Positions 1 to 6,890 of a stretch of 10,335 bases of DNA are shown here, one piece after another. Under the pieces are notes generated by a model. That model did no database searches. It worked only from the letters and a program-made list of their open reading frames with translations, and was not told the origin of the DNA. Location of the stretch: positions 1 to 10,335 of the forward strand of contig NZ_MKGQ01000053.1 in the NCBI RefSeq assembly GCF_001908105.1. Reading direction: 5' to 3'. Numbering within the stretch: position 1 is the first letter of the stretch; each line of letters opens with the position of its first letter. Source of the DNA: Xenorhabdus eapokensis (lineage in GTDB: Bacteria > Pseudomonadota > Gammaproteobacteria > Enterobacterales > Enterobacteriaceae). The translations under genes and the position numbers were made by a program.

Positions 1-2
1 TC

Positions 3-722
3 GGCTACCGGCTTCGGTTAAACAAACGCAGCAGGGAGGGCATTGATGAAATTGCATCGTTTCGGTTTATTGGTCTGGTTGCTGAGCAGTTCAGTGTGGC
101 GGGGCAAATCTACAAATATGGTATGAATGCAGGATTGCCGGTTCGCCATGACGGCAAACTGGCGATTAACCTGCATTGTGATGAATTTAATGAGCTGATG
201 GGCGATGAATTTATTCCGCTGATTAATAAAGGCGGCGGTGCGGGCATGCAGGTGACAGCCTATACCCAGACTTCCTCCGATATCGAAGCCCGTATCGGCA
301 GCCCGGCTAAAACCGCACAGGTGATTGGTAACTTCAATACCCTGATTATGCTGCGGGTGCGGGATAACCGGACGGCAGAGCTGCTCACCAGCCAGTTGCC
401 CGAAGTGGAAATCTACAGCAAGACGCTGGTTTCAGGGCACTCTGATATTGCCGATGTTGAACAGGGTCAGGATTTTACCTCGTCGACGCAGGATCGGGTA
501 GGTACGGTCAAAACGCCGCTGGTCACCCCTGCCGAAATGATTAACCTGCCGAAAGGGCAGGCGTTCGCCTTACTGGAAGGCGGGCAACTGTGGAAAATTC
601 GCATGCCACTGCCAACCGGCGATGACGACGATGCCCTGATGCCGGCGAGCTTGCAGAACATCGCCGAACAGATGCGACGGCATTACCGTACCCGTGAAGC
701 TTGGTGGGAAGAGAAAGGGTAA
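3..722 (+). CDS. traD: TraD-type conjugative coupling ATPase, C-terminal part (5' truncated by window edge)
   Basis: The frame is open from the window edge, so this is the end of a longer gene; the first in-frame start visible (GTG at 96) is internal, not the true start. Coupling proteins are inner-membrane ATPases that bring relaxase-bound DNA to the type IV secretion channel. The visible part holds the Walker B strand (hydrophobic run ending in CDEFNEL, bases 159-197), then INKGGGAG and the QVTAYTQTSSDIEAR segment, then the FNTLIMLRV and TAELLTSQLPEVE segments typical of TraD from GI-type integrative elements. The tail includes KGQAFALLEGGQLWKIRMPLP and an acidic DDDD stretch. Walker A lies upstream, outside the window. 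The membrane-protein gene that follows starts 9 bases after the stop, as is usual in these elements. I could not confirm from memory that codons before base 96 match the family, but the frame is continuous. The family call is strong. Confidence 0.9.
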   Translation, partial: GYRLRLNKRSREGIDEIASFRFIGLVAEQFSVAGQIYKYGMNAGLPVRHDGKLAINLHCDEFNELMGDEFIPLINKGGGAGMQVTAYTQTSSDIEARIGSPAKTAQVIGNFNTLIMLRVRDNRTAELLTSQLPEVEIYSKTLVSGHSDIADVEQGQDFTSSTQDRVGTVKTPLVTPAEMINLPKGQAFALLEGGQLWKIRMPLPTGDDDDALMPASLQNIAEQMRRHYRTREAWWEEKG

Positions 723-731
723 TTTCAGGTC

Positions 732-1490
732 ATGGCACAGTCAGAAAACCAATCCCGTCCATCTTCCCAACCGCCCCGCCAGCATGGCCTGCTGTATCGT
801 GTGTTATGGGCATGGCCGTGGCAACTCATTGGGTTTATTGTGATGTCCTGGCTATTCAGTCTGTTGCTGGAATATCTCGGTATGACTTTTTTCTGGCCAG
901 AACAAGGTGCCTCTCATAGCCAGACGGTGATGAAAACCGAGCTGCAATTTTTATCCACGGAATTGACCCAGAGCCTGTTGTTGTCAAATCCCGCACAAAC
1001 GGTCTCTGACTGGCTGACGCAGGCATATCAATGGATTTTTGTCGACAGTGGTTTTATGCACTGGATACAGGGACAACGGCAGTATCAGCTCAATAGCCGC
1101 AATGATTTTCTGCGTGAATTCAATGCGGTATTGCATGGCATATCGGAGCATTTGCGGGAATATTGTCTGGCGACGGTGTTTATCACCATGGTGACGTTAA
1201 TCCGGTTAGCGATTCTGGTGTTATCCATCCCTTTGTTTGTGATGGTGATCTTAGTCGCTCTGGTTGACGGGCTGGGACGGCGGGATTTACGCCGTTATGG
1301 CGCAGGCTATGAATCCAGTTTTGTTTATCACCATGCCAAACGGGGCATTAAACCGGCCTGCACCATTCCCTGTGTGCTGTATTTATCCTGGCCGGATGTG
1401 GTGTATCCCACGGTGATATTGCTGCCTGCGGCACTCTTGCTGGGTATGACGGTGATGATCACGACTGCGATGTTTAAAAAGTATATATGA
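732..1490 (+). CDS. Integrating conjugative element membrane protein, TIGR03747 (PFL_4697) family
   Basis: This 252-residue membrane protein belongs to the family that directly follows traD in GI-type ICEs. Its exact role in the conjugation machine is not established. Visible hydrophobic segments lie at about residues 28-50, 147-178, 205-222 and 226-246, with a soluble loop of roughly 95 residues between the first two. The segment VDGLGRRDLRRYGAGYESSF (about 178-197), with the following HHAKR, is the family hallmark between the second and third membrane segments. The ATG at 732 lies 9 bases after the traD stop; the AGG just upstream is very close to the start, so translation may depend on coupling from traD. 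In related elements the next gene would be a small RAQPRD-family protein or another T4SS gene. Here an AT-rich gap and a metabolic operon follow instead. Confidence 0.88.
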   Translation: MAQSENQSRPSSQPPRQHGLLYRVLWAWPWQLIGFIVMSWLFSLLLEYLGMTFFWPEQGASHSQTVMKTELQFLSTELTQSLLLSNPAQTVSDWLTQAYQWIFVDSGFMHWIQGQRQYQLNSRNDFLREFNAVLHGISEHLREYCLATVFITMVTLIRLAILVLSIPLFVMVILVALVDGLGRRDLRRYGAGYESSFVYHHAKRGIKPACTIPCVLYLSWPDVVYPTVILLPAALLLGMTVMITTAMFKKYI

Positions 1491-1551
1491 ATGCCTCCCT
1501 CCCGTTTGCCAAACATTGTACTTTGATGACAGCAGGGCGATTGCAGCTATA

Positions 1552-1581
1552 TACCCGTACATGGACTCCCGTGTATGGGTA
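1552..1581. repeat. Inverted repeat / hairpin just after the ICE membrane-protein gene
   Basis: The arms TACCCGTACATG (1552-1563) and CGTGTATGGGTA (1570-1581) pair over 12 bp, including two G-U pairs, around a 6-base loop. It begins about 60 bases after the stop of the conjugation gene. No T-tract follows on either strand, so it is not a classical intrinsic terminator. It could protect an mRNA 3' end, or mark a remnant junction between ICE backbone and cargo. Confidence 0.5.
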
Positions 1582-1848
1582 AGAGAAATGTCTCTGGTTG
1601 AGGTCATGACTGAGCCTGTACATTCGGCTTATTAAACATTCATGCGTTAGCACTGGTGTTGCTCCTTCAGAGTAGTATCCAATAATAATAAAAATATATT
1701 TATTATTCTCTCGTTCTGAATGGTTTTCATGAATGCTGGTTGAACTTAAATTAGTGCTCGTAAGTTATTTAGTTAATTATTTTTATGAATTTTATTTTCC
1801 TTATAATGTTAAATGAATTAATTTAAAATTATTTAATTTATGGTAAAA

Positions 1849-1874
1849 TTTTAGCCATTCGTTAATGGCTAAAA
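1849..1874. repeat. Perfect 11-bp inverted repeat with 4-base loop
   Basis: TTTTAGCCATT (1849-1859) and AATGGCTAAAA (1864-1874) are perfectly complementary and separated by CGTT. On the + strand an A-tract follows the stem. On the - strand the stem is followed by TTTT (bases 1848-1845), so it is weakly terminator-like only for leftward transcription, for which no gene is visible. It may equally be a protein-binding dyad. Confidence 0.5.
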
Positions 1875-1941
1875 AAATTTGATAACATGTATTTTATGAA
1901 TGCCGTATACCGGCGGTTTAATTATTATTGGGTATGATATA

Positions 1942-1959
1942 TTTCATTATGTAATGAAA
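1942..1959. promoter_or_regulatory. Perfect 8-2-8 palindrome, candidate operator
   Basis: TTTCATTATGTAATGAAA consists of two perfectly complementary 8-base arms around a TG centre. Its size and symmetry suit a dimeric helix-turn-helix regulator rather than an RNA hairpin, because a 2-base loop cannot close fully. It lies about 450 bases before the AfsA-family gene. No regulator gene is visible in the window, so the ligand protein is unknown. In sequence this AT-rich, such a dyad could arise by chance; confidence concerns function. Confidence 0.35.
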
Positions 1960-2305
1960 GAGAAATAATATCCTTTAGATAAAATATAACGTCAATAAAT
2001 CGTATGTTTAATATTTTCTCATGGGGTTTTTTATGAAATTACCCTCAGAGGTAAAAGAGTCTGGTAATTAGGGTTATAAGACTAATAGGAGTATTCTGAC
2101 AAGAATTTACAGTTTATGATTTTAATTCCTAATCTCAGTCTATATGCATCGTAATTCGTTTGCAAGAACAGAGGTTATGATAATCACCACTCAGAACTCA
2201 TCATTCTCGATGACTTTATCACTATGCGAGTCTTGATAATGAAAAGATGGTATTGCTAACCCAATAAAATGAAATCGTAAATTTCTGCGCGAATGCTCCC
2301 GCTGG

Positions 2306-2334
2306 TTCATTATTAATTGCATCCAGAATATGAT
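2306..2334 (+). promoter_or_regulatory. Weak candidate sigma-70 promoter for the cargo operon
   Basis: TTCATT (2306-2311) and TATGAT (2329-2334) are separated by 17 bases and lie about 80 bases before the first cargo start codon. The -10 matches 5 of 6 consensus bases; the -35 matches only about 3 of 6. It is offered as the best-placed candidate near the operon; GATAAT at 2360-2365 is another -10-like word without a good -35. An activator may be needed. Confidence 0.2.
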
Positions 2335-2411
2335 TGTGAGCGAACGTCAATTAAATTCGGATAATCAGTGCTACATATTAATTAACCTGTGATGAGATTA
2401 AAGGAAAGATA

Positions 2412-3125
2412 ATGGCTTATATAGTCGTTGTGGGGGATCGTTTTACTGAATTCAGTGAAAATAATAATGTACTTACGTTTTCTCAGGTGTTGAAATTTCT
2501 CTCCGCTGCCCAATGTGAAGATGATTATCAGGTTATCTTTGGTCAGGGGCTTTCTAAAGAAAATATTGAGGAATTTAAAAATTTGTTACGTCATGGCGAT
2601 ACTGATAAAACGTTGCTACTTAATAAAATTCATCTGCTGCGGGAAACAACCCGGAATACACATAAACACAAAGTGGAAAATGTTCTTATTTCCGAAACTA
2701 TTAAAACCGGGGTGGTTTCATATCAATGTCATTTGTTGATTGATGACGGCTGTGCGGAAATGGCCGACCACGTAACCGGGCAGCATATCCAGGGCATGGT
2801 TTTACTTGAAGCATGTCGGCAAATGGTTAATTCCGTCTCTGAGCGGTTTCTTATCAAAACGGGTAGTGAAAAATCGTTTGTTCTACATGCGATGAACTCT
2901 GAATTTAAAGAATATCTCTTTCCGGTTGCATCGAGCATGGAAATGACTATCAGGCATTTTCGCCGGGGATTAAGAGGGGATTTTACCGCTGAATGTATTA
3001 TCACAATAATGCAAAACAACACCGTGTGTCTGTGCGTTGGCATTAAATTTAGCGCAATTGACAAAGGATACCTAAGTTTGATTGAACAACAGATGGCAGC
3101 AAAATTGCTCAGTCATCTGCATTGA
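2412..3125 (+). CDS. AfsA-family (A-factor biosynthesis) hotdog protein
   Basis: This 237-residue protein is recognised by two AfsA-type segments: HKHKVENVLIS (about 84-94) and DHVTGQHIQGMVLLEACRQM (119-138), the latter equivalent to the DH-x-xGMLLLEAARQ signature of the A-factor biosynthesis hotdog domain. Strands at about 155-215 complete one hotdog fold. Known relatives (AfsA, MmfL) condense a beta-ketoacyl-ACP with dihydroxyacetone phosphate on the way to gamma-butyrolactone or furan signals. Streptomyces AfsA is about 300 residues with a duplicated hotdog; here there is one clear copy preceded by about 75 residues I do not recognise. ATG 2412 follows AAGGA at 2401-2405 with 6-base spacing. 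It is first in the operon, 25 bases before the exporter. The sequence is rich in AT codons. The family call is strong; the reaction is inferred. A dehydratase or thioesterase-like hotdog role is the alternative. Confidence 0.8.
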   Translation: MAYIVVVGDRFTEFSENNNVLTFSQVLKFLSAAQCEDDYQVIFGQGLSKENIEEFKNLLRHGDTDKTLLLNKIHLLRETTRNTHKHKVENVLISETIKTGVVSYQCHLLIDDGCAEMADHVTGQHIQGMVLLEACRQMVNSVSERFLIKTGSEKSFVLHAMNSEFKEYLFPVASSMEMTIRHFRRGLRGDFTAECIITIMQNNTVCLCVGIKFSAIDKGYLSLIEQQMAAKLLSHLH

Positions 3126-3150
3126 ATTAGTAAATTTGAGGAGTACAAAA

Positions 3151-4389
3151 ATGAGAGAAAAACCGGGACTTATTTGGTATCTGGTATTGGTTGCGCTACT
3201 TGATTTTATCGGTTTGGGAATGGTGGTGGCGATATTTCCACATATGATGATTTCCGATGCCGCTTCACTATTCCCGGATGGCTGGGATCATCAAAAAAAG
3301 GTGATTATGTTAGGAATTTTCCTTGCAATCTATCCTCTTGGTCAGTTTTTTGGTGCCTCCATACTGGGCAAAATGTCGGACATTTATGGCCGCAGAAAAA
3401 TGATGCTAATTACTGTGGCGGGTACTGCCGTAGCCTTTGCTGCCAGTGCCTGTGCGGTTGTTGAAGTGTCGGCGGGGTTACTGCTGTTTAGCCGTTTGCT
3501 GGCTGGGATGATGGCGGGTAACGTGGCGATTGCACAGGCAAGCATGGCGGATATCAGCGCGCCGGGCAATAAAACTAAAAATCTCACCATGATTCAGACC
3601 GCACTGGGCCTAGCCTGGGTAATAGGGCCGCCGACCGGAGGCTGGCTAACCAATTTCTCTCTGGGGCAATTGAGCGGATATATGACGCCGTTTGTTATTA
3701 TGGCTGCCATCTTTACTCTGTTATTTATTTACACTTTGGTTGCGTACCCCGATACCCTGGAAAAGCATACCCCGGAAAAAATAAATGTCTTTTCCGGTCT
3801 GGTGCAAATCGCGAAAGCCTATAGCCATGCTGAATTGAGAATGGCATTTGCTATCTGGACGGTTTTTGTTGCTGGCTGGTGGCTGTTTGAGTCTTTCCTG
3901 CCCGCTTATCTGCTGGATATTTACAGTTTCAGTTCGTTTCAGATTGGTTCTTTCCTCGCGTCAATGGGAGCAACCTATGCATTATTCCAGTATCTAGTGG
4001 TAAGACACGTTGCCAAAGTCGCTAAACCTGAAAATATGGTGCGATATTCACTTGTGGTGTCATCACTTGCCGTAATGGCAATTTCAATGGTTAACAATGT
4101 TATTTACCTGCATATATTAATTACCATTTTCGTAACCTCCATGGGATTTGCATTGACCGGTCTGATAAGCAGCATTTCAAATCTTGCGCCGGAGAATGAG
4201 CAGGGCGAAATCATGGGTTCTATCAGTTCCATTCAGGCACTGGCCACGCTGATGGTCATGTTATTGGGTGGTTTCCTTGATACCACTAATATCCGGGTAA
4301 CGGTGGTGGGCGGCGGATTATTACTGTTAATTAGCTGGCTACTTTTTATGGTGCGCCTGGGAGTCATTAATCGTGAAGCGATTCGCTAG
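3151..4389 (+). CDS. Major facilitator superfamily (MFS) exporter
   Basis: A 412-residue, very hydrophobic protein with about twelve membrane segments, the normal MFS layout. Segment 1 contains DFIGLGMVV (18-26), and the loop between segments 2 and 3 carries the MFS motif A as GKMSDIYGRR (73-82), resembling drug:proton antiporters of the TetA/DHA1 type. The loop around residues 30-50 between segments 1 and 2 is polar. ATG 3151 is chosen because GAGGAG (3138-3143) lies 7 bases upstream; an earlier in-frame start at 3082 would overlap the AfsA gene by 44 bases and add a non-hydrophobic leader. In this operon it probably exports the cluster product, or gives self-resistance if the product is toxic. 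Substrate cannot be read from sequence. Confidence 0.9.
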   Translation: MREKPGLIWYLVLVALLDFIGLGMVVAIFPHMMISDAASLFPDGWDHQKKVIMLGIFLAIYPLGQFFGASILGKMSDIYGRRKMMLITVAGTAVAFAASACAVVEVSAGLLLFSRLLAGMMAGNVAIAQASMADISAPGNKTKNLTMIQTALGLAWVIGPPTGGWLTNFSLGQLSGYMTPFVIMAAIFTLLFIYTLVAYPDTLEKHTPEKINVFSGLVQIAKAYSHAELRMAFAIWTVFVAGWWLFESFLPAYLLDIYSFSSFQIGSFLASMGATYALFQYLVVRHVAKVAKPENMVRYSLVVSSLAVMAISMVNNVIYLHILITIFVTSMGFALTGLISSISNLAPENEQGEIMGSISSIQALATLMVMLLGGFLDTTNIRVTVVGGGLLLLISWLLFMVRLGVINREAIR

Positions 4390-4404
4390 GTATAAGGAGC
4401 CACA

Positions 4405-5907
4405 ATGAAAAGCCATTATCAGGTATTAATTGTGGGTGCGGGTCCTGTCGGACTGCTGCTGGCGTGCAGTCTGAAGAAAAGTGGAATTGATGTGGTGGTG
4501 GTCGAAAAAAGCTCTTCTCGCTCAACGCACTCGAAAGCATTATCAATGAACGCCGCCTCACTGGCTTTATTACGTTCTCTTGGCGTAGCGGAGCGTTTTG
4601 AACGGTCAGGAAAAGAGATCAGTGATATTTCAATTTACTGGAATCAGCAGCGAATTTCACACGTCGACTATCGCCAGTTGAACAGTTGTTATCAGCACAT
4701 TCTTGCCATTCCACAGCCAGAAACTGAGCGGTTGCTGGAAGAGTATTTTATTGAACTGGGTGGCGAAATCAGACGTTCTGTTACGTTAAGCGCGATTGAT
4801 GTTGGCTCTGATGGTATTAATGCTAGCTTCCCCGATGGGATGACGCTGACCTGTGACTATCTGGTGGGTTGTGACGGTAGCCATAGCATAGTGCGCGACT
4901 TTGCCGGTATCACCTTCAGTGGTTTCGACTACGGTATTGATTTTTACCTGTTTGATGCTCAGGTCAGCTGGCAGGGCAAACGTGATGAAGTGCATTATTT
5001 TGTCGACGAGCAGGGCTTTATTATTGTTATCCCACTGGCGGACGGTAACCATCGCTTTGTACTTCGATGTCCCCGCGAGGATAAGTCGCTGCCATCGTTG
5101 GCTGAATATCAGTCAGTGCTGTCACGTTACATCCCGCAACCCGTTGTCATTGAGCGTGTGGTCTGGGAATCGAAATCTCAGTTTTACAATCGACTGGCCA
5201 GTCAGTATCGGGTGGGCAATATTTTTCTTGCCGGAGACTCTTGTCACCTCTTCAGTCCCATCGGAGGGCTGGGGATGAATACTGGTTTCCAGGATGCCTG
5301 GAATCTTGCGTGGAAGTTGACCGCGGTAATTCGCCAGAGACAGCCTGATGATCTGCTTGATACTTACGGTGAGGAGCGGCGCAGCGTGGCGGCGATGCTG
5401 CGTGACAGCACCGATACTAGCACCCGCCTTATTGCTCGTATCGACCGTGACAGCGAAAAAATTTGCTGCTGGTTGCCCCGTTTCAGCAACAGACAGCGTG
5501 CGAGAACGCTGCATCCACAATTGTTTTCAGGACTGGCACAACGCTACAGCGGGTCATCGTTGATTTATGAAGGAAGGAATCTGGCGGGAAAATATCTGCC
5601 AGATCTCACACTGATCCAGCAGGGAAACCGCGTTAGCAGCTACGACATCGTGGATGGTGAAAATTATCATCTTATTGTGGGTAGCGAAAATGATAAGCAG
5701 TCGCTGATGACCGTTCTGATTGATTGTCATCTGTCAGTATATTTTGTCGAAGTTAACGGCTCTGATAAAAAAATCGAATTTCAACCCGGAGAATATCTTC
5801 TGGTACGCCCTGACGGTTTTGTCGCTATTCACGAAAGCTTGGGAACTTTGGAAGTCGTTGCTCACTATATTGAAACAAATAACATAAGGAATATCCATGA
5901 AAGATAA
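4405..5907 (+). CDS. FAD-dependent aromatic-type monooxygenase (PF01494, group A flavoprotein hydroxylase)
   Basis: This 500-residue protein has all three fingerprints of the para-hydroxybenzoate-hydroxylase fold: the dinucleotide-binding GAGPVG (11-16) with VVVVEK acid at about 30-35, the DG motif GCDGSHSIVR (155-164) that binds both FAD and NAD(P)H, and the second FAD motif GDSCHLFSPIGGLGMN (277-292). The part after about residue 385 fits the thioredoxin-like C-terminal domain of phenol hydroxylase/MhpA/Rox-like members, so the length is normal for that subgroup. Such enzymes insert one oxygen atom, usually hydroxylating electron-rich rings; some do epoxidation or Baeyer-Villiger oxidation. 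ATG 4405 follows AAGGAG (4394-4399), 15 bases after the exporter stop. The gene end overlaps the next start by 11 bases. In this cluster it probably tailors the assembled acyl product. The exact substrate is unknown. Confidence 0.9.
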   Translation: MKSHYQVLIVGAGPVGLLLACSLKKSGIDVVVVEKSSSRSTHSKALSMNAASLALLRSLGVAERFERSGKEISDISIYWNQQRISHVDYRQLNSCYQHILAIPQPETERLLEEYFIELGGEIRRSVTLSAIDVGSDGINASFPDGMTLTCDYLVGCDGSHSIVRDFAGITFSGFDYGIDFYLFDAQVSWQGKRDEVHYFVDEQGFIIVIPLADGNHRFVLRCPREDKSLPSLAEYQSVLSRYIPQPVVIERVVWESKSQFYNRLASQYRVGNIFLAGDSCHLFSPIGGLGMNTGFQDAWNLAWKLTAVIRQRQPDDLLDTYGEERRSVAAMLRDSTDTSTRLIARIDRDSEKICCWLPRFSNRQRARTLHPQLFSGLAQRYSGSSLIYEGRNLAGKYLPDLTLIQQGNRVSSYDIVDGENYHLIVGSENDKQSLMTVLIDCHLSVYFVEVNGSDKKIEFQPGEYLLVRPDGFVAIHESLGTLEVVAHYIETNNIRNIHER

Positions 5908-6199
5908 AATACGCCATGTCATTATTCAGTCGGTTACAGAACTCAATGCCACCTTGCCCGAACCACTACCGATTGAAAATGGCAATGAGTGCTTTATTTA
6001 TCGGCATGACTCTCATCTTGATTCAATTTCTCTGGTAATGCTGATTGCTGATTTGGAAAGTAAACTGGAAGATGATTTTGATGTTTCACTAACGCTGGCA
6101 AATGAAAAATCCATGTCGGCTAAAAACAGTCCATTTTCATCGGTAGGTCGACTGACCGATTACGTTGCTGATTTAATTGGAGAGCCACATAGTGCGTAA
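5897..6199 (+). CDS. Acyl carrier protein (first of two)
   Basis: A small acidic, helical protein of 100 residues with the phosphopantetheine attachment motif LDSISLV; Ser43 in the DS pair is the expected modified residue. The following helix, LIADLESKLEDDFDV, is typical of the recognition helix region of ACPs. It has about 15 extra residues compared with classic ACPs, partly in the loop before the DS motif (NGNECFIYRHDS). It needs a 4'-phosphopantetheinyl transferase, and none is in the window. ATG 5897 has AAGGA at 5886-5890 and overlaps the monooxygenase end by 11 bases, indicating translational coupling. It could carry the ligase-activated starter or the malonyl unit; which one cannot be decided here. 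Confidence 0.85.
   Translation: MKDKIRHVIIQSVTELNATLPEPLPIENGNECFIYRHDSHLDSISLVMLIADLESKLEDDFDVSLTLANEKSMSAKNSPFSSVGRLTDYVADLIGEPHSA
6179..6194 (+). promoter_or_regulatory. Ribosome binding site deciding a GTG start for the SDR
   Basis: GGAG at 6179-6182 sits 9 bases before GTG 6192. It uses bases within the upstream TTG (6177) that could otherwise be taken as the start, so GTG gives the better-supported start and places the TGTRKGIG nucleotide-binding motif at residues 9-16, the normal distance for the family. Confidence 0.65.
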
Positions 6200-6890
6200 A
6201 CCTGTTACCTTAATTACCGGAACCCGCAAAGGAATTGGCAAGTATCTGGCAGAGCACTATGTGGCTCAGGGACATATTGTCGTGGGATGCAGTCGTTCTG
6301 ATGTAGACTGGCAGTTAGCCGATTATCATCATTTTCTGGCCGACGTGATAGATGAGCAAGCAGTAAAAGCATTATTTAAATATATCCGACAAGAGTTTGG
6401 CTTTTTGGATAATTTAATTAATAACGCCGGCATTGCCTCAATGAATCATCTGATGCTGACCCCGTTATCCACCGTAAACAACATATTTAATACCAATGTG
6501 GTGGGCACATTCCTGTTTTGCAGAGAAGCCGCGAAAATAATGGCGAAAAACAGGTACGGTCGCATTGTTAACTTTACTACTGTAGCGACACCGCTGAAGC
6601 TTGAAGGTGAAGCTATTTATGCTGCCTCTAAATCGGCGGTTTATTCCCTTACGGAGGTGCTGGCACGCGAGTTGGCGGAGTTTAATATCACCGTTAATGC
6701 CGTGGGTCCTACGCCGATTGATACCGATCTCATCCGCTCTGTGCCTCAGGATAAAATGGATCGTCTGATTGCCCGTCAGGCCATCATCCGTAAAGGCGTA
6801 CTGCGGGATGTATCGAATGTTACTGATTTCTTCCTGCAGAAAGAGAGCGACTTTATTACGGGTCAGAACCTTTACCTGGGGGGGATCTGA
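6192..6890 (+). CDS. Short-chain dehydrogenase/reductase (FabG-like SDR)
   Basis: With the GTG start the protein has 232 residues, within the classical SDR range. Visible motifs are the NAD(P)-binding TGTRKGIG (9-16), NNAG (77-80), Asn102, and the catalytic YxxxK as Tyr143 and Lys147. The basic residues R12/K13 and R35 suggest NADPH. The usual catalytic Ser, 13 residues before Tyr, is Thr130 here (segment VNFTTVATP). The family reduces beta-ketoacyl thioesters or ketones, or oxidises the reverse way. In the cluster it may reduce the beta-ketoacyl-ACP, or reduce the butenolide-type intermediate, as reductases do in gamma-butyrolactone pathways. It overlaps the ACP before it by 8 bases and the ligase after it by one base (TGATG). 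A G-run near its 3' end is noted separately. Confidence 0.87.
   Translation: MRKPVTLITGTRKGIGKYLAEHYVAQGHIVVGCSRSDVDWQLADYHHFLADVIDEQAVKALFKYIRQEFGFLDNLINNAGIASMNHLMLTPLSTVNNIFNTNVVGTFLFCREAAKIMAKNRYGRIVNFTTVATPLKLEGEAIYAASKSAVYSLTEVLARELAEFNITVNAVGPTPIDTDLIRSVPQDKMDRLIARQAIIRKGVLRDVSNVTDFFLQKESDFITGQNLYLGGI

Larger units (their letters stand above)
1491..2411 (+). other. AT-rich non-coding spacer between ICE backbone and cargo operon
   Basis: About 920 bases contain no convincing protein gene on either strand; stops are frequent in all frames. Composition drops sharply compared with the flanking genes: bases 1741-1800 hold only 12 G or C in 60. The region holds a GC-containing hairpin (1552-1581), an all-AT hairpin (1684-1707), an 11-bp perfect stem (1849-1874), an 8-2-8 palindrome (1942-1959), a perfect TATAAT at 1802-1807 without a good -35, and a 12-codon mini-ORF (2033-2071). 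The operon's transcription start should lie in its 3' part. Very AT-rich horizontally acquired regulatory DNA is a typical H-NS target in enterobacteria, but binding here is inference. I see no tRNA, IS end or CRISPR in it. Confidence 0.7.

Noticed and set aside
1552..1581. Intrinsic terminator of the conjugation genes
   Set aside because: The stem is good but no T-tract follows on either strand.
1684..1707. All A/T inverted repeat (9-bp stem)
   Set aside because: Expected by chance in such AT-rich DNA; no GC pairs and no further context.
1802..1807. Perfect TATAAT as promoter of the cargo operon
   Set aside because: There is no acceptable -35 at 16-18 bases, and it lies about 600 bases before the first start codon in AT-rich DNA where such words are common.
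2729..3064. 111-codon open frame on the minus strand
   Set aside because: It lies entirely within the AfsA-family gene, has no recognisable motif, and reads as a shadow of that gene.
3082..3150. Upstream start for the MFS gene, overlapping the AfsA gene
   Set aside because: It would add a polar 23-residue leader and overlap the AfsA coding region by 44 bases; ATG 3151 has a strong GAGGAG at proper spacing.
3151..4389. Tetracycline resistance gene
   Set aside because: Motif A and the first segment resemble TetA-type antiporters in general, but there is no adjacent tetR and the gene is embedded in a biosynthetic operon, so product export is more likely.
5122..5520. 132-codon open frame on the minus strand
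   Set aside because: It is opposite the FAD monooxygenase, which has clear conserved motifs in the + frame; no ribosome site or domain is seen.
6177..6191. TTG start for the SDR
   Set aside because: It overlaps the ribosome site GGAG that fits the GTG at 6192, and the family motif spacing fits the GTG start.
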